Shown one piece after another: positions 6,765 to 15,620 of a stretch of DNA of 42,689 nucleotides (its first letter is position 1; each line of letters begins with the position of its first letter). The notes under the pieces are model-generated. The model was not told the DNA's origin, did no database searches, and worked only from the letters and a program-made list of their open reading frames with translations. Where the stretch lies: the NCBI RefSeq assembly GCF_000517265.1, contig NZ_AYSJ01000015.1, forward strand, positions 434,983 through 477,671, in the 5' to 3' direction. Source of the DNA: Photorhabdus khanii NC19 (GTDB taxonomy: Bacteria; Pseudomonadota; Gammaproteobacteria; Enterobacterales; Enterobacteriaceae). A program made the position numbers and the translations under genes.

Positions 6765-6947
6765 ATGCGAAAGATTATTCATGTGGATCAGGAATATATC
6801 CATCCATTACTGGATAAACCGGATTTACTCCAATTGGCTCAGAAAACATGGGTATCCCGACGGGAAGGGCGCGGAGTTCGTTTAGTGGGCCTGCATGTGA
6901 CTTTGCTGGACCCACAAATGGATCGGCAACTTTTGCTTGAATGGTAA
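6765..6947 (+). pseudogene. dinB: internally deleted DNA polymerase IV gene (60-residue mini-DinB)
   Basis: The frame starts MRKIIHVD, the exact N-terminus of E. coli DinB (351 residues). It then passes directly to QEYIHPLLDKPDLLQLAQKT and on to GRGVRLVGLHVTLLDPQM and DRQLLLEW, the last ~52 residues of DinB (E. coli ends ERQLVLGL). About 290 codons, with the whole palm, fingers and thumb and all catalytic acids except one near the start, are missing. The reading frame is kept and no stop intervenes. What remains is part of the little-finger domain and the C-terminal clamp-binding motif (QLVLGL, here QLLLEW). It is listed as a pseudogene of dinB because polymerase activity is impossible. The intact SOS promoter, frame and tail make an expressed peptide plausible. 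The ribosome site is weak. Downstream yafN-yafO-yafP are absent and pepD follows on the other strand. Confidence 0.85.
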
Positions 6948-6949
6948 TT

Positions 6950-6977
6950 TCCCCTGCGACTACATCGGAGCAGGGGA
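6950..6977. terminator. hairpin between mini-dinB and pepD (convergent)
   Basis: Arms TCCCCTGC and GCAGGGGA around a 12-base loop lie between the stop codons of the two converging genes. Short T-rich flanks exist on both sides. It is a likely shared terminator. Confidence 0.5.
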
Positions 6978-6984
6978 GATTTGA

Positions 6985-8445
6985 TTAAGACTTTTCAGGA
7001 ATAGCTTTCAAGACTGCGGTCAGTAGTTGCCAATATTGCCCAACACTTTTGATGTGAACCTGTTCGTCAGGGGAGTGAGCACCCGTGATAGTTGGCCCGA
7101 TAGAGACCATATCCATATCAGGATAAGGTTTCTTAAACAGGCCACATTCCAACCCTGCGTGAATCACCATAATATTGGGTGTTTTATCGAACAGCTGTTG
7201 ATAAGTTTCACGTACCAGGTGCATAACCGGAGAATTTGCATCCGGCTGCCAGCCTGGATAATCGCCTTTAGCGGAAATTTCAGCGCTTGACAGTTTTGCC
7301 AGGGAAGCGAGCATACCTATAATATAGGATTTGCCGCTGTCGATAAGCGAACGGATCAGACAAATAATATTGACTTTATCCTGTTCCATCGCCACAACGC
7401 CCACGTTGAGAGAAGTTTCTACTACGCCTTTGATGATGTCACTCATACGGATAACACCGTTGGGTGTACTGTTCAGCAATGAGATAAAACGGTTCTGGCA
7501 ATCATCCGTCAGTGCTTGAAGATCGGTTTCAACCTCTTCCAACAATACAGTCAGATTTTTCTCGACCATGTCATATTCATTTTTCAAGATCCCCAGGTAT
7601 TTATCTTTCAGTTGAGTCAGCTGCGCTGTTTTATCGGTGGGGACGGCAACAATAACATGACCTTCACGTGGAATGGCATTACGCAGCGTACCGCCCTGGA
7701 ATTCAAGCAGTTTTAGCGCCAGTTCCTCAGTATGGGCAGCCAGGAATCGTGCCAGTAATTTGTTGGCATTACCCAGCCCTAAATGAATATCACAACCTGA
7801 ATGCCCGCCTTTCAGACCTTTGATGGTGAGTTTTAGTGTTTTGTAGTGAGACGGAACCGCTTCACGGGTAAGTGCTAATGTTGTGGTGAAATCGATACCT
7901 CCGGCACAACCCATGTAGATTTCGCCTTCTTCTTCTGAATCGGTATTGATTAAAATATCAGCTTGCAGCCAGCCCGGTTGCAGGCCAAAAGCACCATCCA
8001 TTCCGGTTTCTTCCGTCATGGTCAGTAAAACTTCCAGAGGGCCATGTTTTACATTGTCATCAGCCAGCACCGCCAATGCTGATGCCAGGCCAATACCATT
8101 ATCTGCACCCAATGTTGTACCCTGTGTAGTAACCCATTCACCATCGATATAAGGGCGGATAGGATCTTTTGTGAAGTCATGTTCTGTATCGTTGTTTTTC
8201 TGTGGCACCATATCAAGGTGAGCTTGCAGCACAACCGCTTTACGATTTTCCAGCCCTTTACTGGCTGGCTTTCTGAGCAGAATATTGCCAACTTGATCGC
8301 GTTCAACGTGCAAGCCTTTTTCCTGCGCCCATTGAACAATGTGGGTCGCCAGCGCTTCTTCATGATAAGAAGGGTGAGGAATAGAGCAGATTTTAGCAAA
8401 GATGTCCCACAGAGGCTGAGGGGATAATTGTGATAGTTCTGACAC
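6985..8445 (-). CDS. pepD: aminoacyl-histidine dipeptidase (peptidase D)
   Basis: PepD is a cytoplasmic M20-family zinc dipeptidase that splits Xaa-His and other dipeptides such as carnosine. The protein is 486 residues, against 485 in E. coli, and nearly identical in motifs: QAHLDMVPQ (metal His/Asp), LGADNGIG (bridging Asp), TEETGMDGA (catalytic and metal Glu), INTDSEEEGE and MVIHAGLECGLF (metal His) near the C-terminus. The GTG at 8445-8443 was chosen as start because it gives the E. coli N-terminus (SELSQLSPQPLWDIF) and has AGGAG (8457-8453) upstream. The longer frame to 8505 adds 20 unrelated residues. As in E. coli it sits between the dinB region and gpt, but prfH and yafP are missing. 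Confidence 0.95.
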   Translation of the reverse strand: MSELSQLSPQPLWDIFAKICSIPHPSYHEEALATHIVQWAQEKGLHVERDQVGNILLRKPASKGLENRKAVVLQAHLDMVPQKNNDTEHDFTKDPIRPYIDGEWVTTQGTTLGADNGIGLASALAVLADDNVKHGPLEVLLTMTEETGMDGAFGLQPGWLQADILINTDSEEEGEIYMGCAGGIDFTTTLALTREAVPSHYKTLKLTIKGLKGGHSGCDIHLGLGNANKLLARFLAAHTEELALKLLEFQGGTLRNAIPREGHVIVAVPTDKTAQLTQLKDKYLGILKNEYDMVEKNLTVLLEEVETDLQALTDDCQNRFISLLNSTPNGVIRMSDIIKGVVETSLNVGVVAMEQDKVNIICLIRSLIDSGKSYIIGMLASLAKLSSAEISAKGDYPGWQPDANSPVMHLVRETYQQLFDKTPNIMVIHAGLECGLFKKPYPDMDMVSIGPTITGAHSPDEQVHIKSVGQYWQLLTAVLKAIPEKS

Positions 8446-8701
8446 GACGAATCTCCTGTGACTGCATCTCAATAAGATGGAAATACTACTCTCTACCAGA
8501 GACATAGGTTTTATTATTACAAGCGATTAACACTTTGATGCTATTGAGTTCAGAATACCACTTTCTTTTGGTAAGGATAATGTGATTCATCGATTCCCTG
8601 TTTCCGCTGGTTTTTGCTGACCTAAATCAATATAATCTCGCGCAACTTTTTCTGTGAAAACTCTTTTCTGAAATATTCTTAAGTTGCCGGGATCCATTCT
8701 T

Positions 8702-9163
8702 ATGAGCGAAAAATATGTCGTAACCTGGGATATGTTGCAAATACATGCCCGTAAATTGGCGCAACGTTTACTCCCTGTCGAACAGTGGAAAGGCATTATT
8801 GCTGTCAGTCGGGGTGGTCTTGTCCCTGGCGCTCTCCTGGCGCGTGAATTGGGTATCCGTCATGTAGATACTGTCTGTATTTCCAGCTATGACCATAATA
8901 ATCAACGCGATCTGCAAGTGCTGAAAAAAGCAGAAGGTGATGGTGAAGGTTTCATCGTTGTCGATGATCTGGTTGATACCGGGGGCACCGCTCAGGTTAT
9001 CCGTGATATGTATCCGAAAGCGCATTTTGTGACTATTTTTGCCAAACCGGCGGGTCGTCCTCTTGTTGATGATTATGTTGTTGATATTCCGCAAGATACT
9101 TGGATCGAGCAACCTTGGGATATGAGCGTAGTATTCATTCCGCCAATTTGTGAAAGCAAATAA
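8702..9163 (+). CDS. gpt: xanthine-guanine phosphoribosyltransferase
   Basis: Gpt salvages guanine, xanthine and hypoxanthine by joining them to PRPP and acts near the inner membrane. The 153-residue protein carries the PRPP loop [12 protein letters not shown], the [12 protein letters not shown] segment and the [11 protein letters not shown] base-binding end seen in E. coli Gpt (152 residues). The start ATG at 8702 ([11 protein letters not shown]) matches the family, while an in-frame codon 18 bases upstream does not. A TATAAT at 8631-8636 is a likely -10. pepD is divergent on the left, and frsA follows after 14 bases, so gpt-frsA may be co-transcribed. Confidence 0.97.
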   Translation: MSEKYVVTWDMLQIHARKLAQRLLPVEQWKGIIAVSRGGLVPGALLARELGIRHVDTVCISSYDHNNQRDLQVLKKAEGDGEGFIVVDDLVDTGGTAQVIRDMYPKAHFVTIFAKPAGRPLVDDYVVDIPQDTWIEQPWDMSVVFIPPICESK

Positions 9164-9177
9164 AATCAGCATTTGTT

Positions 9178-10425
9178 ATGGCAAATCAAAATCTTTCAGA
9201 ATCACTTTTTAAGCCAAGACAAAAGCATCAGGAAACTTCTACGCTGGTAAAGCACCGCCATCCCCGGCTGATTGTCGGTAATTACAATACGTTGGATGGT
9301 AATAGTTATGGGCGCTGGTATCGTATGATTAACCGGCTGATGTGGATTTGGCGGGGAATTGATCCTTTTGAGATAGAAGAAGTCTTGTGCCGGATTGCCA
9401 TGACAAACGCTCAACGCAGTGATGATAATTTACTGGATACGGTAGTTGGGTACCGTAAAGGTAATTGGATTTTTGAGTGGTCACATCAGGCGATGCTGTG
9501 GCAACAGAGAGCGTTACAGACAGAACAGACCGCTGAAGCCGGGAGTTTCTGGTTGAAAGCGGCCAATTTGTATAGCATCGCCGGTTATCCTCATCTCAAA
9601 GGTGATGATCTGTCTCAGCAGGCCGTTGTTTTGGCAAATAAAGCCTATGAAAATGCGGCCCGGTGCTCTGACTATCAGTTGAGGAAGATAGAGTTCAAAC
9701 TGAAAGAGGGCGGTTGTGTAACTGGCTTTCTACATTTGCCTCAACGACCACAAGGACCCTCTCCAACTATTCTGGTGTGTGGTAGCTTAGATAATTTGCA
9801 AAGTGATTATTATCAGTTATTCCGTGATTATCTGGCGCCTTTGGGATTTGCCATGCTGACTGTGGATATGCCTTCAGTGGGTTACTGCTCACGTCTGCGA
9901 TTGACACAGGATACTTGTACTCTTCATCAACAAATAATCCATCAACTGGATGACATCCCTTGGATTGACCATACACGGGTTGGCGTTTTGGGTTTCCGTT
10001 TTGGTGCTAATATTGCTGTCCGCCTGGCATATTTGGAATCTAAGCGTATCAAATGTATTGCGACTTTTGGCGCTATTGTCCATGAGTGGCTCAATAGCGC
10101 TGAACGCCAGCAAAATGCTCCTGTGATGTATCTGGATATGTTTGCCAGCCGGATGGGTATTTATAACGTGGATGAAAATGCGTTTCGCCTCGAACTTGGT
10201 TGTTATTCCCTTAAAAAACAAGGCCTGTTAGGCCGACGTTGTTCCGTTCCTATGCTAGCTGGTTACTGGCAGAATGATATTTTCAGCCCGAAGGAAGAAT
10301 CAAAGCTGATAGCAATGTCATCAATGGACAGTAAATTATTGACTATTCCGGCAACACCTGTTTACAGCAGCTTCAATAAGGCATTACAGGAAACCAGTCA
10401 GTGGTTGAAAAATAAAATGGGTTAG
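9178..10425 (+). CDS. frsA: FrsA esterase-like protein (YafA)
   Basis: FrsA was described as a partner of unphosphorylated enzyme IIA-Glc that shifts cells toward fermentation. It has an alpha/beta-hydrolase fold. The 415-residue protein aligns over its full length with E. coli FrsA (414): NLSESLFKPR start, WYRMINRLMWIWRGIDPFEI, a central GFLHLPQRPQGPSPTILVCG lid and sheet region, and GFRFGANIAVRLAYLES where a nucleophile elbow would be (Arg-Phe-Gly rather than Ser). It ends PVYSSFNKALQETSQWLK. The start codon lies 14 bases after gpt, with a weak ribosome site. In E. coli frsA is followed by crl; here no crl is present and proB follows. Confidence 0.95.
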   Translation: MANQNLSESLFKPRQKHQETSTLVKHRHPRLIVGNYNTLDGNSYGRWYRMINRLMWIWRGIDPFEIEEVLCRIAMTNAQRSDDNLLDTVVGYRKGNWIFEWSHQAMLWQQRALQTEQTAEAGSFWLKAANLYSIAGYPHLKGDDLSQQAVVLANKAYENAARCSDYQLRKIEFKLKEGGCVTGFLHLPQRPQGPSPTILVCGSLDNLQSDYYQLFRDYLAPLGFAMLTVDMPSVGYCSRLRLTQDTCTLHQQIIHQLDDIPWIDHTRVGVLGFRFGANIAVRLAYLESKRIKCIATFGAIVHEWLNSAERQQNAPVMYLDMFASRMGIYNVDENAFRLELGCYSLKKQGLLGRRCSVPMLAGYWQNDIFSPKEESKLIAMSSMDSKLLTIPATPVYSSFNKALQETSQWLKNKMG

Positions 10426-10475
10426 TTGAGATTGAGGGCATAAGTTTATTTTGAACTCACCTTTTTTCAATTTAT

Positions 10476-10497
10476 CGTTATGCCTGTTGGCATAACG
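10476..10497 (+). terminator. hairpin after frsA
   Basis: A perfect 9-bp stem CGTTATGCC/GGCATAACG with loop TGTT is followed by CTTCTCTCC, a pyrimidine but not T-only tract. It lies between frsA and proB and probably ends gpt-frsA transcripts. Confidence 0.5.
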
Positions 10498-10554
10498 CTT
10501 CTCTCCTGCTAAAACTGAACGCTGTTTTTTCAAATTAAATATAACGGCAAAAAT

Positions 10555-11661
10555 ATGATGAATGGTAGCCAAACATTGGTTGTGAAGCTGGGGACAAGTG
10601 TATTGACCGGCGGCTCTCGTCGTCTGAACCGGGCTCATATTGTCGAGCTGGTACGCCAATGTGCTCAACAACATGAAAAAGGCCACCGTATTATTATTGT
10701 AACTTCCGGTGCTATTGCGGCTGGCCGGGAACATCTGGGATATCCGGATTTACCTGCAACTATTGCTTCTAAGCAATTGCTGGCGGCAGTAGGTCAAAGC
10801 CGGTTGATTCAGCTGTGGGAACAGTTTTTTTCTATTTACGGTATTCATGTTGGTCAAATGTTACTGACCCGTGCGGATTTAGAAGATCGGGAGCGTTTTT
10901 TAAATGCCAGAGATACCTTAAATGCCCTGCTTGATAATCGCATTGTTCCGATAATCAATGAGAATGATGCGGTTGCAACCGCAGAAATTAAAGTGGGTGA
11001 TAATGATAATTTATCTGCACTGGCGGCAATTCTGGGGGGAGCAGATAAACTGTTATTATTGACTGATATTGAAGGGCTATATACCGCTGATCCGCGTAGC
11101 AATACGAATGCAGAACTTATTCCGGAAGTTCATGACATCAGCGACGAATTACGTATGGTTGCAGGTGATAGCGTTTCTGGTTTAGGGACGGGGGGAATGG
11201 CGACTAAGCTTCAGGCCGCGGGTATTGCAGGCCGGGCCGGTATTGATGTCATTATTGCTGCCGGTAACAAACCTGATGTTATCGCGGATGTTGTTGAAGG
11301 TAATTCGGTGGGGACTCGCTTTCATGGGTTGGAAAGCCCGATGGAAAATCGCAAGCGTTGGATTTTTGGTGCCCCTCCTGCCGGTGAAATTATTGTTGAT
11401 CACGGTGCTGAAACAGCAATCTGTGAAAAAGGCAGCTCTTTGTTGCCGAAAGGGATTAAAAATATTAAAGGTGATTTCTCCCGTGGAGAAGTTATCTGTA
11501 TTCGTAGCCTGTCTGGTAAGGATTTGGCGCACGGCGTTTGCCGTTATAACAGTGATGCTCTGCGTTTGATTGCAGGCCACCATTCACAGCAGATAAACCA
11601 AATTCTCGGTTATGAATATGGCGCTGTTGCAGTTCATCGTGACGACATGATTGTGAGTTAA
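10555..11661 (+). CDS. proB: glutamate 5-kinase
   Basis: ProB phosphorylates glutamate in the first step of proline synthesis and is inhibited by proline. The 368-residue protein has the amino-acid kinase domain ([12 protein letters not shown] at the start, [49 protein letters not shown]) and a C-terminal PUA domain ([18 protein letters not shown], then [11 protein letters not shown]). Two adjacent ATGs exist: 10555 or 10558. The second gives 367 residues as in E. coli, and the choice cannot be decided. proA follows after 9 bases in an operon that makes gamma-glutamyl semialdehyde. Confidence 0.97.
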   Translation: MMNGSQTLVVKLGTSVLTGGSRRLNRAHIVELVRQCAQQHEKGHRIIIVTSGAIAAGREHLGYPDLPATIASKQLLAAVGQSRLIQLWEQFFSIYGIHVGQMLLTRADLEDRERFLNARDTLNALLDNRIVPIINENDAVATAEIKVGDNDNLSALAAILGGADKLLLLTDIEGLYTADPRSNTNAELIPEVHDISDELRMVAGDSVSGLGTGGMATKLQAAGIAGRAGIDVIIAAGNKPDVIADVVEGNSVGTRFHGLESPMENRKRWIFGAPPAGEIIVDHGAETAICEKGSSLLPKGIKNIKGDFSRGEVICIRSLSGKDLAHGVCRYNSDALRLIAGHHSQQINQILGYEYGAVAVHRDDMIVS

Positions 11662-11670
11662 GGATTCATA

Positions 11671-12924
11671 ATGTTAGAACAAATGGGAAAGGCCGCCAGA
11701 GAAGCCTCATGGCAACTGGCACAGCTCAGTACGAAACAGAAAAATCAGGCATTAATCCACATTGCAGATTTGTTGGAGCAGAAAAGTACAATTATTCTCG
11801 ACGCTAATCAGCTTGATATGGCTCAGGCTCGTGAACAGGGAATGAGTGAAGCGTTGCTGGATCGTCTGTTACTGACACCAGAACGTTTGGCAGCGATAGC
11901 TAACGATGTTCGCCAAGTATGCCGTTTAACTGACCCGGTAGGGCAGCTCATTGATGGCGGTCTGCTTGATAATGGTTTGAAGTTAGAACGCCGCCGTGTA
12001 CCGCTTGGGGTGGTTGGGGTGATTTATGAAGCCCGTCCTAATGTCACTATTGATGTTGCGTCTCTGTGTTTGAAAACAGGTAATGCCGTTATTTTGCGTG
12101 GTGGTAAAGAAACTCATAACACCAATCAGGCAACAGTGAAAGTCATTCAGCAGGCACTCGAGCAGAGTGGGTTGCCTGCCGCAGCAGTGCAGGCGATAGA
12201 TAAACCCGATCGTGAATTGGTTACTCAGCTACTGAAAATGGACCGTTACGTGGATATGCTGATTCCACGCGGTGGCGCTGGGTTGCATAAGCTGTGTCGC
12301 GAGCAGTCAACCATTCCGGTTATTACCGGTGGTATCGGTGTCTGCCATACTTTTGTCGATGAAAGTGCTGATTTCGATAAGGCATTGACTATTATCACTA
12401 ACGCTAAGGTTCAACGCCCAAGTGCTTGTAATGCTTTGGAAACGTTGCTGGTACATCAGAAGATCGCGGCAGATTTTCTGCCTGTACTGAGCCGGAATAT
12501 GGCAGGGCAAGGTGTTACCCTTCACGCGAGTAAGTCAGCAATGGAATTTTTGCGGGAAGGCCCGGCAAAAGTCGTGGATGTGGCAGAAGCAGATTACAGC
12601 GATGAGTGGTTATCTCTGGATATGAATGTGGAAATTGTCAGTGATATTGACCGGGCAATTAGCCATATCCGTACATACGGCACATCCCATTCTGATGCGA
12701 TTCTGACTCAATCTTTGCATAATGCTGACTATTTTGTTTGTCAGGCAGATTCTGCGGCGGTTTATGTGAATGCCAGCACGCGTTTTACTGATGGTGGACA
12801 GTTTGGTTTGGGGGCGGAGGTTGCCGTCAGTACTCAGAAACTGCATTCCCGTGGTCCAATGGGATTAGATGCGCTGACGACGTATAAGTGGGTTGGTTAT
12901 GGAGATAATTTAATCCGTAAATAA
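11671..12924 (+). CDS. proA: gamma-glutamyl phosphate reductase
   Basis: ProA reduces gamma-glutamyl phosphate to the semialdehyde with NADPH, second step of proline synthesis. The 417 residues equal the E. coli length. The catalytic cysteine is Cys253 in the [15 protein letters not shown] motif. [11 protein letters not shown] (about 116-126) and the C-terminal [20 protein letters not shown] are diagnostic. It follows proB with 9 bases between and an AAGGATT ribosome site. ProA and ProB form a complex in other bacteria, matching this operon. Confidence 0.97.
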   Translation: MLEQMGKAAREASWQLAQLSTKQKNQALIHIADLLEQKSTIILDANQLDMAQAREQGMSEALLDRLLLTPERLAAIANDVRQVCRLTDPVGQLIDGGLLDNGLKLERRRVPLGVVGVIYEARPNVTIDVASLCLKTGNAVILRGGKETHNTNQATVKVIQQALEQSGLPAAAVQAIDKPDRELVTQLLKMDRYVDMLIPRGGAGLHKLCREQSTIPVITGGIGVCHTFVDESADFDKALTIITNAKVQRPSACNALETLLVHQKIAADFLPVLSRNMAGQGVTLHASKSAMEFLREGPAKVVDVAEADYSDEWLSLDMNVEIVSDIDRAISHIRTYGTSHSDAILTQSLHNADYFVCQADSAAVYVNASTRFTDGGQFGLGAEVAVSTQKLHSRGPMGLDALTTYKWVGYGDNLIRK

Positions 12925-12936
12925 TCTGTTTATTGT

Positions 12937-12999
12937 TACCCCAAAAGTGTGTCTGATTAATTGATATATCGGTAGGATCATGCTTTGGGGTAGCTTTTT
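12937..12999 (+). terminator. terminator-like inverted repeat after proA
   Basis: TACCCCAAAAG (12937-12947) pairs with CTTTGGGGTA (12983-12992), leaving a 35-base loop, and is followed by GCTTTTT. The stem and T-run suit a terminator, although the loop is long. Confidence 0.5.
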
Positions 13000-13020
13000 C
13001 CATATAGATTAACTTTTGAT

Positions 13021-13050
13021 TTTACGTTGATGTAAAGTTCTGGTTACTAT
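13021..13050 (+). promoter_or_regulatory. possible aroL promoter with weak TyrR box
   Basis: A -35 candidate TTTACG (13021) and -10 candidate TACTAT (13045-13050) are 18 bases apart. Between them lies TGTAAA-GTTCTG-GTTACT (13031-13048), a half-match to the TyrR consensus TGTAAA-N6-TTTACA. E. coli aroL is under TyrR control, so this is plausible but weak. Confidence 0.3.
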
Positions 13051-13098
13051 AGGTGTTAATATATTTTTAATGATGAAATTTACCAAGGATATCAGGCA

Positions 13099-13623
13099 AT
13101 GAACCCAATATTGTTTATTGTAGGTGCGCGTGGGGCAGGAAAAACGACGGTTGGAAAGCGATTAGCCAATGAGTTATCGTATACATTTATTGACACCGAT
13201 CATCATATCCAACAAATCAGTAATATGACCATTGCAGATATTGTTAACCAGCAAGGGTGGCAACAGTTTCGACAATTGGAAAGTAAGGTTTTACAACAAG
13301 TTAGTCAAAGTAACCGGGTTATTTCCACCGGCGGTGGGATTATTCTTTCCGCTGAAAATCGCCAATATATGCGACAAAATGGTACGGTGATTTATCTTCA
13401 GGCGTCCGCTGACATCTTGGCTGAACGATTAATGCAGCAGCCGGAAAGTACTCAACGCCCCAGTTTAACTGGAAAATCTATTGTTGAAGAAATGGAAGAA
13501 GTCCTTACCGCCAGGGAAAATCTCTATTGTGAGTGTGCAGATCATATTATTAATGCGCAACTTTCACCGGAAAAAATTATAGCTTGTGTGAAAGAAATGA
13601 TTCTTCCTAGAAGAATATCTTGA
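13099..13623 (+). CDS. aroL: shikimate kinase II
   Basis: AroL phosphorylates shikimate in the common aromatic pathway. The protein is 174 residues, exactly the E. coli AroL length. It shows the Walker A motif GARGAGKTTVGKRL (8-21), the shikimate-binding IDTDHHIQ (Asp at about 32-34), STGGGIIL (76-83) and the lid with RPSLTGKS. The Walker A form GARGAGKTT and the TDHHIQ text favour AroL over AroK. In E. coli aroL is not beside proBA, so the junction here is a rearrangement relative to E. coli. Feeding of shikimate phosphate to aroF/tyrA/pheA products links it to the aromatic genes at 33-36 kb. Confidence 0.92.
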   Translation: MNPILFIVGARGAGKTTVGKRLANELSYTFIDTDHHIQQISNMTIADIVNQQGWQQFRQLESKVLQQVSQSNRVISTGGGIILSAENRQYMRQNGTVIYLQASADILAERLMQQPESTQRPSLTGKSIVEEMEEVLTARENLYCECADHIINAQLSPEKIIACVKEMILPRRIS

Positions 13624-13710
13624 CGCTATTTTTTTAAAAATAAGAATATTACGATATCGAATGATAAATAGCATCTTCTGTTTATTTTTCAAATGGGTTG
13701 AGATACGAAT

Positions 13711-15609
13711 ATGTTGTTTAAATTTCTAAAGTTTGTTTTTCGTTTAATGTTCCGTTTGACGATAGAAGGAGATATTAAACAATTTACCCATCCTAAATGC
13801 CTTATCACACCTAATCATGTCTCTTTTCTTGATGGTGTTTTGCTAACACTGTTCTTGCCTGTCAAGCCGGTATTTGCTGTTTACTCTAACATTGCAAACC
13901 GGGGTTTTATGAAATGGGTAAGGCGCTATGTTGAAATAGTTCCTTTGGATCCCATAAATCCAATGGCCGTCAGGGGACTGCTCAAAGAAATAGAGAAAGG
14001 GAGGCCGATAGTTGTCTTCCCTGAAGGACGAATTACTGTTACTGGTTCTTTAATGAAAATCTACGATGGAGCGGCTTTTATTGCCGCTGTATCGGGAGCA
14101 ATGGTGGTGCCTGTCCGCATTGAGGGGTTGGAGCAAACGATATTTAGCCGATTAAAAGGTATCTTCAAGCTTCATCTTTTTCCGAAGGTGACAATAAAAA
14201 TCCTGCCTGCCACACAATTACCCATGCCGGATGTACCTAATTCGGAGCAGCGACGCCGTTTGGCGGGAGAACATTTGCATGAAATCATGATGAGTGCACG
14301 AATGGCGACTCGCCCGCAAGAAACAATATTTGAATCTTTACTGGTGGCGCAAAAGCGATTTGGCCGCTTTAAGCCCTGTATTGAAGATGCTTCTTTTAAA
14401 GAGGACAGTTATAACAGCCTGCTTAAAAAAATACTGGGTATCAGCCGTATTTTGCAGCGCTTGACTTGCCAGGGTGAACGGGTTGGTTTTCTTTTACCAA
14501 ATACCACTATTGTGGCGGCTATGATATTTGGGGCATCTTTACGAGGAAGAGTACCCGCTCTACTAAACTATACTGTGGACAGTAATGGGCTGAAGAATGC
14601 AGTAACCGCCGCCAGTATCAAAACGATTGTGACTTCCCGGCAGTTTCTGAAAAAAGAGCAGTTAACTCATCTATCTGAACAGGTTGTTCAGGTTAACTGG
14701 GTTTATCTTGAGGATTTGGAAGGCACAGCGACTTTTCGAGATAAATTATGGGTCTTGTGGCACCTCGTTTTCCCGAAACAAGCGATGGTGGCACAGAAAC
14801 CAGATGATGATGCTTTAGTGTTATTTACATCCGGTTTAGAAGGTGTACCAAAAGGTGTAGTTCATAGCCACGCTAGTTTGTTAGCAAATGTGGAACAGAT
14901 AAAAACTATCACTGATTTCAATCCACTTGACCGTTTTATGTCTTCTGTACCACTGTTTCATGCATTTGGACTGACTGTTGGCCTATTTACCCCGTTGTTG
15001 ACCGGGAGCCGGGTATTCCTTTACCCAAATCCACTGCACTATCGAGTGGTGCCAGAATTGGTATATGAACGTAACTGCACCGTATTATTGGGCACATCCA
15101 CTTTCCTGGAGGATTATGCCTATTCTGCCCATCCCTATGATTTTGCACGTCTTCGCTGTGTGATGGCGGGTGTTGAAAAGCTCGCTGAGAACACTAAACG
15201 TGTTTGGCAAGATAAATTCGGGATCCGCATTCTGGAAGGGTATGGAATGACAGAATGTGCGCCTGTCGTTGCATTTAATGTGCCAATGATGGCTAAAGTC
15301 GGTACTGTTGGGCGAGTTTTACCGGCAATGGAATACCGTTTGATTCCCGTAGCAGATATTAAGGAGGGGGGACGTTTACAACTGCGTGGCTTGAATGTTA
15401 TGAAAGGGTATCTGAGAGTTGAAGAGCCAAATCATTTAGAACGACCATCGGCAGAAGATGAACATGGGAATGTCCAGTTTGGTTGGTACGATACCGGAGA
15501 TATTGTTTCAATTGATGAACAGGGATTCTGCACTGTTCTCGGTCGGGTGAAACATTTTGCTCAACTGTCAGGCGAAAGCGTGTCACTGAAAATAGCGGAA
15601 GCTGAATAG
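13711..15609 (+). CDS. aas: Aas acyltransferase/acyl-ACP synthetase, C-terminally truncated
   Basis: Aas reacylates 2-acyl-lysophosphatidylethanolamine at the inner membrane. An N-terminal acyltransferase uses acyl chains that the C-terminal adenylating domain loads on bound ACP. The acyltransferase half looks intact: NHVSFLDG (HX4D, about 35-42), [20 protein letters not shown]. The synthetase half keeps [13 protein letters not shown] and the GWYDTGDI motif. It stops after [23 protein letters not shown], at 632 residues against 719 in E. coli. The lost ~85 residues hold the A10 motif with the catalytic lysine (LGSGKPD in E. coli). The ATP loop also reads [10 protein letters not shown], with Leu376 where Ser is conserved. 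The adenylation activity is therefore doubtful. lplT follows after 11 bases. The frame is otherwise clean, so the gene may survive as an acyltransferase only. Confidence 0.88.
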   Translation: MLFKFLKFVFRLMFRLTIEGDIKQFTHPKCLITPNHVSFLDGVLLTLFLPVKPVFAVYSNIANRGFMKWVRRYVEIVPLDPINPMAVRGLLKEIEKGRPIVVFPEGRITVTGSLMKIYDGAAFIAAVSGAMVVPVRIEGLEQTIFSRLKGIFKLHLFPKVTIKILPATQLPMPDVPNSEQRRRLAGEHLHEIMMSARMATRPQETIFESLLVAQKRFGRFKPCIEDASFKEDSYNSLLKKILGISRILQRLTCQGERVGFLLPNTTIVAAMIFGASLRGRVPALLNYTVDSNGLKNAVTAASIKTIVTSRQFLKKEQLTHLSEQVVQVNWVYLEDLEGTATFRDKLWVLWHLVFPKQAMVAQKPDDDALVLFTSGLEGVPKGVVHSHASLLANVEQIKTITDFNPLDRFMSSVPLFHAFGLTVGLFTPLLTGSRVFLYPNPLHYRVVPELVYERNCTVLLGTSTFLEDYAYSAHPYDFARLRCVMAGVEKLAENTKRVWQDKFGIRILEGYGMTECAPVVAFNVPMMAKVGTVGRVLPAMEYRLIPVADIKEGGRLQLRGLNVMKGYLRVEEPNHLERPSAEDEHGNVQFGWYDTGDIVSIDEQGFCTVLGRVKHFAQLSGESVSLKIAEAE

Positions 15610-15620
15610 GAATAACTATC

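Noticed and set aside
8768-9172. 134-codon frame antisense to gpt
   Set aside because: It is the mirror of a highly conserved gene and shows no independent similarity.
10384-10734. 116-codon reverse-strand frame between frsA and proB, considered as a crl replacement
   Set aside because: It overlaps both genes, shows no Crl similarity and lacks a ribosome site.
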